Assembly: GCF_049860805.1 (NCBI RefSeq)
Contig: NZ_CP187555.1
Location: 4,402,001 to 4,466,000, forward strand
DNA: 64,000 bases
From: Parabacteroides sp900760525
GTDB lineage: Bacteria; Bacteroidota; Bacteroidia; Bacteroidales; Tannerellaceae
Direction: 5' to 3'
The notes under the pieces were generated by a model. It was not told where the DNA came from. It worked only from the letters and a program-made list of their open reading frames with translations, and did no database searches. Positions 42,645-52,801 of the stretch are shown here, piece by piece; position 1 is the first letter of the stretch; every line of letters begins with the position of its first letter. The translations under genes and the position numbers were made by a program.

Positions 42645-45600
42645 ATGATGCTAAACAGCAAGTCTATAATCGGCGAACTACTAATAATTGTATTTGTTTT
42701 TACTCTTTCCCTTTCCTCTGCGAAAGCAAGGACGGCAAACGTAGAAGGTCAGAAGGTTTTGGTCATTAGCTCTTACTCTCCGATCAAGGAAGTAGGAAAC
42801 CATTTGATCGCCTCCTTTATTGATCATATGAGAGTCGATTCGGAAGCTAAAATATTTGTCGAGTATATGGACTGCGAGGCTTCCCCCGTCTTTGATACCT
42901 GGGTGGAATGGATGCGGCAGCTTTTTGCCGCTTATAAGGTGAAGCCCGATGTGGTTGTCCTGCTTGGAAACGAGGCCTGGTCTTCTTATCGGGTTACTTG
43001 TGTGGAGAGTTGGCGTGATGTTCCGGTTGTTTTAGGTTACGTAAAAGGGGCATTTGTCGATTATGAGAACCTGGGCAAGGAGCAGTTGTCTTTCGTCGCA
43101 GACATGATGCCGATGAAAGAGTCGTTCGGTGATTTCAAGGTAACGGGATATTCCTTTAAAGATTTTGTCATAGAAAACCTGTTGCTGATCAAAAAACTCC
43201 AGCCTCATATCCGGAAAGTGGCGTTTTGCTACGACAATCGTTATAATGTCGAGCTTTTCGAAACTTATTTACATAGCATTTTCAAGCAGATCGATTTGTT
43301 CGAGTTCTATTATATGGATGGCAGCAAACTATCTACGTCCCAATTGCTCGACTCTGTTGCCGTTATGGACGAGTCTTATGCTATTTTGTCGGCTGGATGG
43401 TATACGGATGCACTCCGGAACCCTCATGCCTATTCGATGCTGCACAATGAGCTGGCTCGCTATACATCCAAACCTGTTTACCAGATTATGGACCAGGGTG
43501 CGTCTAATATGAATTATATCGGCGGTTATTTCATTTCCGGTGAGGATCTGGGCAAAGATCTGGCATCGTTGACCTATAGCGTCCTGACTAAAGGAATCGA
43601 GCATAGCCCGGCTTTCCAATTCACACCTTCGCGGCCCAATTATTATATTAATTATCCGACGTTTGTAGCAACAGGGATTGATCCTTCCTTATTGCCTGAA
43701 AATACGGTGTACTATAACGAAGATCCTTCGTTGTGGCAGGAGCATCCGGTAGAAGTGGTCTTGTTAATCTGCTTGATAATCCTGATGGTGATTATCTTTA
43801 TCGGCATCCTGAATTATAGGAAACGCAAGGAAGAAACCTATAAGACGGCAAATGCCAAAATGATGGAACTCTTGAGCCGCATGCCAGACATGGCGACCAT
43901 CTATGATTCCGATCTGAATTTGGTGGATATCGTGAACCCGGAGAACCATATCTGGAATGGCATCGACACGAGAACCTTGGTCGGGAAGAACCTGAAGGAT
44001 CTTTATTTGGAATATCCGCAGTCAAAAGAGATGCTGGATGAAATCATCCTGCATGTGAAGCGGACGGCCGAAACCGGCGAGGTGACCGTCTTTAACTGTA
44101 AATACGGGAAAAAGGACCAGGTCAAATATACAAAGGCACGCGTTGTGCCGTTTGGGAACAATTCGGTTATCTGCTTTACCCACGACGTGACCTCTTATGT
44201 CGTTGCCGAGAAGGAAAACCTGCGTTTAAAGACATTCCTCCAGTCCATCATGGATAACCTGCCGGTCGGGTTGTTTATCAAGGATGTAGGCAATGAATAC
44301 CGCTATCTGTTTTACAACAATAGAGTCTGCGAATTCTATGGAGAGACCTTCGACAGTATGCTTGGAAAGAATGATTTTGAAGTGGATGATCCGAAAGCGG
44401 CTCTTTTCAGGGAAGAAGATGAACGGGTTTTGAAAAGCGACAGGCCGATCTCCTTTAACCGCGTGTTGTATGATGACGAAACCGGATTACCCGTACGTTG
44501 GGCGGTTACAACCAAAACACGCCTGGAAGATAAAGAAGGGAATATGTATATCGTCGCCACGATGGTCGAGACAACAGATATCCGCCGGAATGAAATCGAA
44601 CGGGAAGAAAGCAAACTGCAACTGGACTTTACCCTCGATGCCGCCCAGATTATCTCATGGGAATATAATGCGGAGGACCGCATTTTCTATTCACCCCGGT
44701 CTACCGTGTTCGAAGGGCTGACGATATCATTGGAAGACTACCTCACATTCGTACATCCCGAAGACCGCGACTTGCTGCGTAGGGGTCTGGAAAACCTGTC
44801 GTGCGGTAAGATACATTTGATGGATGTCCAGATCAGGACGAAAGTGCCTGCCTTAGGGGATCGCTGGTTTGAAATGCATGCCGTTCCGTACGGGCGGAAT
44901 GAGGACGGGAAGATCCGTAAGCTCATCGGCCTGAGGCGCGATATCACAGACCTGAAAATGACGAATGAACTGATCCGCCTGCGTAACAAGGCCGAAGAAG
45001 CCAACCGGCTGAAAAGCGCTTTCCTGGCCAATATGAGCCACGAGATACGGACGCCCTTGAACGCGATTGTCGGTTTCTCGAACCTGATCGCGATGGCGGA
45101 AGAGCCGGATGAGATCGGTGAATACGTTAAGATTATCGAGATGAACAATGAGCTTTTGCTCCAGTTGATCAACGATATTCTCGACCTTTCGAAGATCGAG
45201 GCTGGTCAGATGGATTTCAACTATTCGGCAGTTGACCTGTCCGCTATATTCAACAACCTGCAGCAAATCTATAAGTCACGTGTGAAAGAAGGAGTCGATC
45301 TGATCTGCCGCCTGCCATCTGACACCTGTGTGATCTATTCGGAAAAGAACCGTCTGACGCAGGTTATCTCCAATTTCCTCAGCAACGCCTGTAAATATAC
45401 TTCGGAAGGCTCTATAACAATGGGGTACGAAAGGACGGGCGATACCTTCCGCTTTTATGTGACGGACACAGGTAAAGGCCTTGCCGAAGAGAATATCCCG
45501 CATGTCTTCGAACGTTTCGCTAAGTTTGACAGCTTTGTGCAGGGTACCGGATTGGGGCTTTCCATCTGCGAGTCCATCGTACAATCCCTGAACGGTAAGA

Positions 45601-45674
45601 TCGGCGTGGATTCGCAACTCGGCAAAGGTTCGACATTCTGGTTTACGATTCCGTACAATCCGGTAAATGAATAA
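42645..45674 (+). CDS. membrane sensor histidine kinase with periplasmic binding-type sensor and PAS domains
   Basis: 1009 residues; ATG at 42645 or 42648. Signal anchor (LLIIVFVFTLSLSSA). The periplasmic region (about 30-360) resembles ABC-transporter substrate-binding proteins (VLVISSYSPI, VVVLLGNEAW). Membrane span near 365-390. Then three PAS-like regions (about 405-790), HisKA with MSHEIRTPLNAIVGFS (His near 798), and HATPase with NFLSNACKYT, DTGKGL and GTGLGLSI. There is no receiver or DNA-binding domain, so it is not a hybrid. No response-regulator gene is adjacent, which makes it an orphan. It is followed 26 bases later by a sugar transporter gene. A -7 box TACTTTTG lies at 42610-42617. 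Confidence 0.9.
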   Translation: MMLNSKSIIGELLIIVFVFTLSLSSAKARTANVEGQKVLVISSYSPIKEVGNHLIASFIDHMRVDSEAKIFVEYMDCEASPVFDTWVEWMRQLFAAYKVKPDVVVLLGNEAWSSYRVTCVESWRDVPVVLGYVKGAFVDYENLGKEQLSFVADMMPMKESFGDFKVTGYSFKDFVIENLLLIKKLQPHIRKVAFCYDNRYNVELFETYLHSIFKQIDLFEFYYMDGSKLSTSQLLDSVAVMDESYAILSAGWYTDALRNPHAYSMLHNELARYTSKPVYQIMDQGASNMNYIGGYFISGEDLGKDLASLTYSVLTKGIEHSPAFQFTPSRPNYYINYPTFVATGIDPSLLPENTVYYNEDPSLWQEHPVEVVLLICLIILMVIIFIGILNYRKRKEETYKTANAKMMELLSRMPDMATIYDSDLNLVDIVNPENHIWNGIDTRTLVGKNLKDLYLEYPQSKEMLDEIILHVKRTAETGEVTVFNCKYGKKDQVKYTKARVVPFGNNSVICFTHDVTSYVVAEKENLRLKTFLQSIMDNLPVGLFIKDVGNEYRYLFYNNRVCEFYGETFDSMLGKNDFEVDDPKAALFREEDERVLKSDRPISFNRVLYDDETGLPVRWAVTTKTRLEDKEGNMYIVATMVETTDIRRNEIEREESKLQLDFTLDAAQIISWEYNAEDRIFYSPRSTVFEGLTISLEDYLTFVHPEDRDLLRRGLENLSCGKIHLMDVQIRTKVPALGDRWFEMHAVPYGRNEDGKIRKLIGLRRDITDLKMTNELIRLRNKAEEANRLKSAFLANMSHEIRTPLNAIVGFSNLIAMAEEPDEIGEYVKIIEMNNELLLQLINDILDLSKIEAGQMDFNYSAVDLSAIFNNLQQIYKSRVKEGVDLICRLPSDTCVIYSEKNRLTQVISNFLSNACKYTSEGSITMGYERTGDTFRFYVTDTGKGLAEENIPHVFERFAKFDSFVQGTGLGLSICESIVQSLNGKIGVDSQLGKGSTFWFTIPYNPVNE

Positions 45675-45700
45675 ATGAGTATAAAACAAATAACAATAAA

Positions 45701-46912
45701 ATGGAAAAAGTAAAGAAATCGTTGGTAAAGAAAGAGTATCTGGTCCCTTTTGTATTAGTCACATCTCTGTTTTTCTTATGGGGGTTTGCACATGCTATTT
45801 TAGATGTGCTGAACAAGCATTTCCAGGAGGCGCTTGTCATGACGAAGGCTCATTCCGCTCTGATCCAGGCAACGATGTACACGGGTTATTTCACGATGGC
45901 TATCCCGGCCGGACTTTTTATCAATAAATACGGATATCGCCAGGGCGTGGTGTTCGGTCTCATCCTCTATGGGATCGGATCGTTGCTTTTCATTCCGAGC
46001 GAACAATTGATGTCGTTCAACTTCTTCCTCTTTTCCTTGTTTGTGATCGGTTGCGGACTGACATTTTTGGAGACGGCAGCCAATCCCTACGTGACGGAGC
46101 TTGGGGATCGCGAGACGGCAGCCAGCCGTTTGAACTTGGCACAATCTTTTAACGGGTTAGGCTGTATCTGTGCGCCGGTGATCGGTGGAATGCTGCTGTT
46201 TTCTGGTAACGGAGAGGCTAACATTGCTTTGCCCTACACCGTGATGGGCGTTGTCGTCCTGTCTGTCGCCCTTGTTTTCTTCCGCATCCGCCTGCCGGAG
46301 ATCGACCATGACGATTGTGAAGAGACGACAGCAGAGGCAAAAGCCGGATTGAAAGGATTGTGGAAACACCGTTGTTTCACCTGGGGCGTGATGGCCTTGT
46401 TCTGCTACGAAATAGCGGAAATATCGATCAATAGTTTCTTTATCAATTATGTGACTGACGATGGGTGGATGGATGCGCATGATGCTGCTATCGTCCTTTC
46501 CTTCGGTGGATTGGGTCTGTTTATGGTCGGACGTATTATCGGTAGCTGGATTATGAGTTATATCCGGGCGGAGAAGGTCTTGTTTATCTGTGCTATCTTT
46601 ACCGTCTTGGGTGCTCTGTTCGTCACCCTGAATTTAGGTGCCCTGTCGAAAGGTGCTTTATTTGCTTGTTATATCTTCGAGGCTATTATGTTCCCGACCA
46701 TTTTCGCTATCTCGTTGAGAGGGTTGGGCGACTATACCAAGCGTGCTTCGTCCTTCTTGATGATGTCTCCGATAGGTGGAGCGGTCGGACCGTTATTGAT
46801 GGGCTATGTGGCCGATATCTCGACGATGTCGTTTTCATTTGTTGTGCCGCTGTTTGGGTATGTCGTGGTACTTATTTATTCCTATATGGTGATGGCTAAG
46901 AAACTGCATTGA
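45701..46912 (+). CDS. FucP-like MFS sugar transporter
   Basis: 403 residues, about 12 membrane segments. The N-terminal text FVTSLFFLWGFAHAILDVL with a following HFQEAL is typical of the fucose/glucose/galactose:H+ symporter (FHS) family. FLETAANPYV near 125 is a conserved family motif. The exact sugar is unknown. It is co-directional with the sensor kinase and convergent with the PfkB kinase. Confidence 0.88.
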   Translation: MEKVKKSLVKKEYLVPFVLVTSLFFLWGFAHAILDVLNKHFQEALVMTKAHSALIQATMYTGYFTMAIPAGLFINKYGYRQGVVFGLILYGIGSLLFIPSEQLMSFNFFLFSLFVIGCGLTFLETAANPYVTELGDRETAASRLNLAQSFNGLGCICAPVIGGMLLFSGNGEANIALPYTVMGVVVLSVALVFFRIRLPEIDHDDCEETTAEAKAGLKGLWKHRCFTWGVMALFCYEIAEISINSFFINYVTDDGWMDAHDAAIVLSFGGLGLFMVGRIIGSWIMSYIRAEKVLFICAIFTVLGALFVTLNLGALSKGALFACYIFEAIMFPTIFAISLRGLGDYTKRASSFLMMSPIGGAVGPLLMGYVADISTMSFSFVVPLFGYVVVLIYSYMVMAKKLH

Positions 46913-46913
46913 T

Positions 46914-46979
46914 TTATGATTTCAGATTTATGATTTATCAGTGATACATAGCTTATAAATCATAAATCTGAAATCATAA
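46914..46979. terminator. perfect 25-bp hairpin between convergent genes
   Basis: 46914-46938 and 46955-46979 are exact reverse complements, built of TTTATGA/TCAGATTTA units. It separates the transporter and the PfkB kinase. No long T-run, so action by stem or Rho is possible. Confidence 0.75.
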
Positions 46980-46985
46980 GTCGTT

Positions 46986-47867
46986 TCACTTATTCTTTTC
47001 GATAATATCCCAAACGTCTTTCTCCGTTCCTCCGAAAGGACCGGATGCCTCCAGCTTGATTGTACACATGGCGGCGGCAAAACATCCGGCTTCTTTGTAT
47101 GAAGCCCCTTTGTTTCGCATATACAGATAGCCGGCCATATAGGTATCGCCACATCCCGTAGCGTCCACAATCTCTGTTGGAGGATAGGCGGGTATCTCAT
47201 GATATTTGCCGTCGGCATAAATGACGGACCCCATACTTCCTAATGTCAGCAATACCTCCTTGACACCCCAGTTAGCTAATTTCAGAGCAGCTTCGCGCGG
47301 ATCTTTGCACCCGGTGAGAACTTCCGTCTCGTGTTCGTTGGCTTTCAGGATATGGATGTATTTTAGTGCCTCCTTCTTTTCCGGCCAGTCTACGGCGAAA
47401 ACTTTCTCACCGCGAACTTCGCGCAAGTAACCTTGGGCATCGACCGACAGCATCCCTTTGGTCGATAAATATTTGATCACGTCTAAGGAAAAATCGTCCG
47501 CCAGCAAACTTCCCAGGTGGTAGATTCGGGCATCGACATCCTGTAACCCTTCCACTGTGAACGGATCAGCTTTAGCCAATACCCGCTGTGTCCGGTTATT
47601 CTGGTTCTCGCCATATGTATTCTCAAAGTAGACGGAATGGGCACTGGGCAAAACTTTGACATCGATCCCTTTCCTGCGTATTTCTTCTACCGCATCCATT
47701 TCGCTGGCAGCAAGAGCTGTTACCAACAGAAAATCGGAAGTGTCTAAATTGCTCATCCCATGCGCGAAATAGAAGGATGTCCCTCCCGGCATATGTAGTG
47801 TTCTTTTCGGCGTTACAATCTTATCCAACGTAATGTGGCCGATACAACAAAGATTATGTGTATTCAT
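46986..47867 (-). CDS. PfkB family carbohydrate/nucleoside kinase
   Basis: 293 residues. MPGGTSFYFAHGMS near 30 and DATGCGDTYMAGYLY near 233 (catalytic Asp in GCGD) are PfkB signatures. The N-terminus CCIGHITLDKI is typical. The sequence is unlike the fructokinase at 7168, so another substrate is likely (inositol, ribose or adenosine type). A -7 box TACTTTTG reads at 47896-47889. Confidence 0.87.
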   Translation of the reverse strand: MNTHNLCCIGHITLDKIVTPKRTLHMPGGTSFYFAHGMSNLDTSDFLLVTALAASEMDAVEEIRRKGIDVKVLPSAHSVYFENTYGENQNNRTQRVLAKADPFTVEGLQDVDARIYHLGSLLADDFSLDVIKYLSTKGMLSVDAQGYLREVRGEKVFAVDWPEKKEALKYIHILKANEHETEVLTGCKDPREAALKLANWGVKEVLLTLGSMGSVIYADGKYHEIPAYPPTEIVDATGCGDTYMAGYLYMRNKGASYKEAGCFAAAMCTIKLEASGPFGGTEKDVWDIIEKNK

Positions 47868-47943
47868 ATTACTTATTTAATCAGAGTGCAAAAGTAGGAA
47901 AAAAACAATTATACATAGGCACTTGGCTTATAATAAGAATACT

Positions 47944-50900
47944 TTATAACTCAATCTCTTTGGAGAAAGGCGTCGTTTTGCTTAAGAAACTTTTCTCTGT
48001 ATTAATCAGGTTAGTCCATTTGTTAGAGTCGAATTTCATATTTTTTTTAAGGATCGCAGTCAACTCCTGGTTGGCGAAAAGTCTGAAATCCGAATGTACA
48101 TCTTTCAGATATTCTATCAAAGTTTGAACACCTTTGATAGAGCCGCACCGAGCCAGGGCTGCTGCAATCGATAATTCCAGAAATCCACCATACAGCCTCC
48201 ATCTGGTCTGATTACAATCGGTTGTCTGGTAACCGATGATATCAGGATTCGAAGCCAACTGTTCAAGTCCTTTAATAAAGAGGGGATCAGGTGTGCGTTC
48301 GATATAAAAACAGAGATTCAGAATGCGGTTATAATATGGGATTAATAGCAAATCGATTCTATTCCTGTTATAAGCGTCGCTTGCCTTGACTTTTTCTCCT
48401 CCTGAATGTGTCTCGCATAGTATCCGGTTGATAATCCGGTTGAAATCCGAATGACCGCACATACCGAGCAGTGCGATATCCTGGTTAATTTTCCAATACA
48501 GGTTGTCAGCATTATATTTTTCGAAATACTGTTGTGGATGTCCTGTCTGGACCTCGTTGACAAAAAGCTGTTCCAATTCGGAAATAATCAATCCGGCTCC
48601 TTCCGCATCTTTAAACCAGGCCAATGCTTTAGCTATCAAAATCGATTTGTCTTTCTTATATGCTTTTCTCAGAAGGGGATGGATATCCTGTTTTGCTCTT
48701 CGGCAGCATTTGAATAAATATTCGTTATCTCCTTCAATTAGTTTGTTCACGATATCCTGTGCTGAGAGTTTTTCCTGCGGATGGTTAGGCAATAAAAGCC
48801 CACTTTGCAGCCATTCTTTTTGTAGTTGGGAAACAGAAAAATCTCTTGGACGTTTCTGTTGGCTGATAATAGAAGCCGCAATAATCCCCGTCGCATATCC
48901 GAGTAAATAAACATCAGCGGACATACGTGTGAATTGCAGTGCGTTATGTGTCTGGCTGATGCCTCTGCCGGAAAGCAAAAGGCCGTCGATCGTTTTAGGA
49001 ACAATGGCGCGATAAGGAATATTCACCGTGATCTGGTTGGAATGAGGTAACAGGAATGCACAACGTGAATATTCGGAATGGCCAAAATGATGGGGGTCGA
49101 AATCGCTGTGTGCATTGATAATGGTATCTTTGAACCATGTTTGTTCCAATGCGTCGATTAGGTTTAACTTGTATTCACCTTCCGGCCTTCTGGATTCGCG
49201 GACGGTCAGCATGGGATAGAAGTCGTAGAAGAATGATTCGTAATGGGACAGATATAAACCTCGCTGCAACTCTGTTATCTTCGTGTTGTCGATAATATCG
49301 TAGTCTTTGTTGATTGTTTGCATAGGTGCATTTTTACTTTTGAAAGGGAGGTCCCATTGGCTGTAGTTCTGGGTGGTATGCATTCTTGAATTTCCGATTT
49401 CAAAGTTCTCCCCTGCGAAATAGGCGATATCTCCATCACCGGTTGCATCTACCGTAAGTTTAGCTTCTACCCATTTCAATTCACCGTCGACACATATTGC
49501 GACTTTTTCCAGTCTCTTTCCATTGGTTTGGGTGCCACAGATAATAGCACCGTTAATCATACTATAGTCATATCGGTTTAAACTACGGACACTATGGACG
49601 CACCTGCAAATACAGTTGACCGATATGTTGTAGTCTTTGGCTGTTTGCCGTATCTCTTTTTCCAATGCTAAAATATAGGAATGTTTGTTTTGTCCTAAAT
49701 AATAACCGGTCACCCCTCCCATCGTCTTACTTCCTCCTAAATCATTGAAATATTCGATGATAAGAGGTTTTGCCCCTTTTTCTGCGGCTGATAGGGCCGC
49801 TGCTATTCCGGCAGTTCCTCCTCCGGCAATCAATAGGGGATGATTGACTATGGGGAGTTGCATATCCTGGATTGAAAAAACAGTCAGAGGAAGTGTGTGT
49901 CCATATTCGCTTATTGTTTGGTTTGTAGGAGCGTTGAACGGCTTGTTTTTCCCTCCCGCATAATAAACAGTGTTCATGGTTCTCCGGGTATCATGCTTTT
50001 TGTATCTGCCGATACTGTATTGTGCTTTTTGAACCAATTCGAGAATAGAATTATAGCTGTGTTCTGCCGGGTGGCTTTCGGTGCAAGTATAGTCTTTGAG
50101 GGGGATATCCGGGAGTTTGTAATTGTTCAGATAATAAGAACATTCCTGTGCGTAATAACGCAACTTGGCATTTGCCAGGCCTTTTGCCAACAAAGGGAAG
50201 TCCTTACTGATTTGTGTTGCGATAAGTCTTGCTTTCTGTTCGATCGCACTTAGATTGTCTGTCTCAACAGGAAAATTGAAAGATAAGAAATACTGGTCCG
50301 GCGATTTCTTACCGGGATGTATTTCGAGTCTGTTATCTGAAAGACCATAAGAAGAGCTAAGAGTCAAATATTTGCCACTTAAATATTCCGCGTCCTGCAC
50401 TTCCATTACAAACCCGGCTTTATCAGGTTTATAGGGTTGTCCGAATAAACGTCGTGTAAATGAGTTGTTGTCCGAAGCATCAATGAACCCCGTAGTGGGA
50501 ATGGAATAAACTCCTTGCTTGCAAGCGGCGATTATTCCTGAAACCTGCTTTTTCTGATCGGAAATGATGCCGCAAACGTCGGTCATTAATAATAGGTCGA
50601 TATTATTGGTGAGGAGAGAGCGGAGCAATCCCTTTTTCAAGCTTCCTGCAAACAGAAGTGTCTCGTCTCCGATAGAACTGTTGTAAGGTGCGCCGAGTTG
50701 AGTATTAAATATCTCTTTCTTTTCTCCTTTGGGGAAGAACAGTTGGATCAGGTTATCCGGCCATTTTTCGTATCCGGCCGTATTTAACCATAATTTTCTC
50801 TTGGCTGTAATATCATAACCGGGAGAAGTTCTTTTATCGATGACCAATACTTTCATTCCTTGTCTGGCCGCTTCGATTGCCGCAAAACAACCGGAAAGCC

Positions 50901-51057
50901 CGGCTCCGTTTATGATCAGGTCATAGCCGTTTTGTTCTGTCGTATGTTGGAATGACTGCGATATTTCTTCCATAGCTTTTGCGTACGAAAAATGATTATT
51001 GATTAACACGCCTCCTAATGCCGCTATGTTGATGTGGATGAAGTCTCTTCTTTTCAT
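47944..51057 (-). CDS. Tat-exported protein with two FAD-dependent oxidoreductase domains
   Basis: 1037 residues. The N-terminus MKRRDFIHINIAALGG is a twin-arginine signal, which suits export of a folded, cofactor-loaded flavoprotein. Two FAD_oxidored-type Rossmann motifs are present: IINGAGLSGCFAAIEAARQG near 49-68 and LIAGGGTAGIAAALSAAEKG near 406-425. After each comes the text common to this family (GYDITAKRK; GGSKTMGGVTGYY). The last about 250 residues look helical and repeat-like. It is the last gene of the SusCD operon, so it probably oxidises a sugar or glycoside in the periplasm, but no substrate is known. An electron acceptor is not obvious. Confidence 0.87.
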   Translation of the reverse strand: MKRRDFIHINIAALGGVLINNHFSYAKAMEEISQSFQHTTEQNGYDLIINGAGLSGCFAAIEAARQGMKVLVIDKRTSPGYDITAKRKLWLNTAGYEKWPDNLIQLFFPKGEKKEIFNTQLGAPYNSSIGDETLLFAGSLKKGLLRSLLTNNIDLLLMTDVCGIISDQKKQVSGIIAACKQGVYSIPTTGFIDASDNNSFTRRLFGQPYKPDKAGFVMEVQDAEYLSGKYLTLSSSYGLSDNRLEIHPGKKSPDQYFLSFNFPVETDNLSAIEQKARLIATQISKDFPLLAKGLANAKLRYYAQECSYYLNNYKLPDIPLKDYTCTESHPAEHSYNSILELVQKAQYSIGRYKKHDTRRTMNTVYYAGGKNKPFNAPTNQTISEYGHTLPLTVFSIQDMQLPIVNHPLLIAGGGTAGIAAALSAAEKGAKPLIIEYFNDLGGSKTMGGVTGYYLGQNKHSYILALEKEIRQTAKDYNISVNCICRCVHSVRSLNRYDYSMINGAIICGTQTNGKRLEKVAICVDGELKWVEAKLTVDATGDGDIAYFAGENFEIGNSRMHTTQNYSQWDLPFKSKNAPMQTINKDYDIIDNTKITELQRGLYLSHYESFFYDFYPMLTVRESRRPEGEYKLNLIDALEQTWFKDTIINAHSDFDPHHFGHSEYSRCAFLLPHSNQITVNIPYRAIVPKTIDGLLLSGRGISQTHNALQFTRMSADVYLLGYATGIIAASIISQQKRPRDFSVSQLQKEWLQSGLLLPNHPQEKLSAQDIVNKLIEGDNEYLFKCCRRAKQDIHPLLRKAYKKDKSILIAKALAWFKDAEGAGLIISELEQLFVNEVQTGHPQQYFEKYNADNLYWKINQDIALLGMCGHSDFNRIINRILCETHSGGEKVKASDAYNRNRIDLLLIPYYNRILNLCFYIERTPDPLFIKGLEQLASNPDIIGYQTTDCNQTRWRLYGGFLELSIAAALARCGSIKGVQTLIEYLKDVHSDFRLFANQELTAILKKNMKFDSNKWTNLINTEKSFLSKTTPFSKEIEL

Positions 51058-51092
51058 ATAGTCTTAAAATTGATTGTTTATGCTTAAAGTTT

Positions 51093-51124
51093 GCCATGAA
51101 ATACAAATGTCTGTATTTCATGGC
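51093..51124. other. hairpin between susD-like and flavoprotein genes
   Basis: GCCATGAAATACA (51093-51105) pairs with TGTATTTCATGGC (51112-51124). No T-run on either strand. It may protect the susCD part of the mRNA or lower downstream expression. Confidence 0.6.
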
Positions 51125-51133
51125 AGTTCTCAA

Positions 51134-52789
51134 TTAATAATTGGGGTTTTGTTTCAGATTCTTATTAATATCCAGTTCTTTTTGAGGAATCGGGAACAGA
51201 TAGTCTCTATCAGGGTTGAATGTTCTGTCATCGAAAGAGCGTAATGCTTCGGCATATGTATCATATTGAGGCATGCCGTTTTTATCGAATGCCGGAATGT
51301 AGTGGGGTAGGTAATCCCTTACAGGCCTTCCATACAATTTACCGTTCATTACGGATTCTGCAATTCTCCACCTTCTGATATCAAAGAAGCGCAAACCTTC
51401 CATCGCAAATTCAACCTTTCTTTCCTGTCGAATCAGCTTCCGGATATTCTCCTGTGTATCCGGTTTGATAGCCGGCATTTGTGCCCTCTCTCGGACTAAC
51501 TTTAAGGCTTCATATCCGAGATTATCCATTCTTCCTAATTCATTGACCGCTTCCGCATACATTAATAAAACTTCTGCATAACGGATCAGGATGATATTCA
51601 GCTCGCTTTTCAGTCGAAAAGTTTGTTCTTCATCCGTGTATTTTCTCCAACAATATCCTGAGAATGTGGCATAGGGATTTGTTACGTCCTGATTGTTTCT
51701 GCGTACTGCAGGAGTTACATTGTAGTCCCAGCATTCCAAGCTGTCAGGATGCGTTTCGAACTGGTAGCCTTGGAATGTACTGCCTGGTACGACAACGGTT
51801 GCTTCCAGCCGTAAATCCCGGTTTTTGAATGGGGTGGCTGCATTGTAAAGACTTGATTTGTTAATAGGTAAACCGTCTGTGCAGTAATAAGAATCAACAA
51901 GTGATTGGGCCGGAACCTTATTGGAATACCCGGAAGCCATGCGTGAGAATAGATTACCGGGAACACCATGAGTCTGTTGGTTTACGCGCGAGTACTGTAC
52001 GAAGAAAATAACTTCCTTACTTTGCTTATTCAGCTTATTGAAAAGATTATTGTAGTCGGGTTCCAGTGAATAAACACCCGATTCTATTACGCGTTTACTG
52101 GCATCGGCGGCAATATCCCATTTCCCGGAAAACAGGGCTTCCCTAGCTTTTACGGAAAGGGCACATCCCTGAGTGATTCTGCCGATGTCATCACCTGTAT
52201 ATTGTACCGGCAATAACTTGGCCGCATCCTCCAGTTCGTTTAATATGAATTCAGAAACTTGACTTCTGTCGGTCTGAGTCGGTTTATCGGTGATTGATTG
52301 GGGCTCGGTCAACAGAGGTATATTGCCAAAGAAGTTGACCAATAAATGATAGTGATAGGCTCTGAAAAAACGAGCTTCGCCTTCTATCCTCGTGTATATG
52401 TCAGGGTTCGTGATAGACTGTGCTTTATGCATATTTGCTAAAAGCATGTTACATTGGTTGATAACTGTGTAACTGTTGAACCATATTTTATTAAAAGTTT
52501 CATTTGTCGGAACATGAAGCCCTTCACCTAATAATTGCAGGTCACTGCCCTGATCACGGTCCCAACCGATATCGGAGGCACAATCCAGAACCAGGTTTAA
52601 AGGAGAGGCTGCTTGTTGAAAATACATACTTTTAAAGTAAATGCCGTTGATAGCCATCGTTAGTTCGCTTTCCGTACTATAGAAGGTCGCATCCGAAGGT
52701 TTATCCAATGGATATTTCTCTAAATAGTCTGAACATGAAAGACATCCTAAAGTGAATACGCCGATTATGAGTTTTATATATTTATTCAT
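51134..52789 (-). CDS. SusD/RagB-type outer-membrane lipoprotein
   Basis: 551 residues. Signal peptide with lipobox (LGC or LSC near 16-19) and SusD-like start SDYLEKYPLDKPSDATFYST. RVEGEARFFRAYHYHLLVNFFG (here RIEGEARF) near 137 and RQERKVEFAMEGLRFFDIRRW near 450 are family hallmarks. It caps the SusC channel and binds the glycan. Starts 12 bases after SusC. The glycan cannot be inferred, as no hydrolase is in the operon itself. Confidence 0.93.
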   Translation of the reverse strand: MNKYIKLIIGVFTLGCLSCSDYLEKYPLDKPSDATFYSTESELTMAINGIYFKSMYFQQAASPLNLVLDCASDIGWDRDQGSDLQLLGEGLHVPTNETFNKIWFNSYTVINQCNMLLANMHKAQSITNPDIYTRIEGEARFFRAYHYHLLVNFFGNIPLLTEPQSITDKPTQTDRSQVSEFILNELEDAAKLLPVQYTGDDIGRITQGCALSVKAREALFSGKWDIAADASKRVIESGVYSLEPDYNNLFNKLNKQSKEVIFFVQYSRVNQQTHGVPGNLFSRMASGYSNKVPAQSLVDSYYCTDGLPINKSSLYNAATPFKNRDLRLEATVVVPGSTFQGYQFETHPDSLECWDYNVTPAVRRNNQDVTNPYATFSGYCWRKYTDEEQTFRLKSELNIILIRYAEVLLMYAEAVNELGRMDNLGYEALKLVRERAQMPAIKPDTQENIRKLIRQERKVEFAMEGLRFFDIRRWRIAESVMNGKLYGRPVRDYLPHYIPAFDKNGMPQYDTYAEALRSFDDRTFNPDRDYLFPIPQKELDINKNLKQNPNY

Positions 52790-52801
52790 GGTGATTAGTT
52801 T

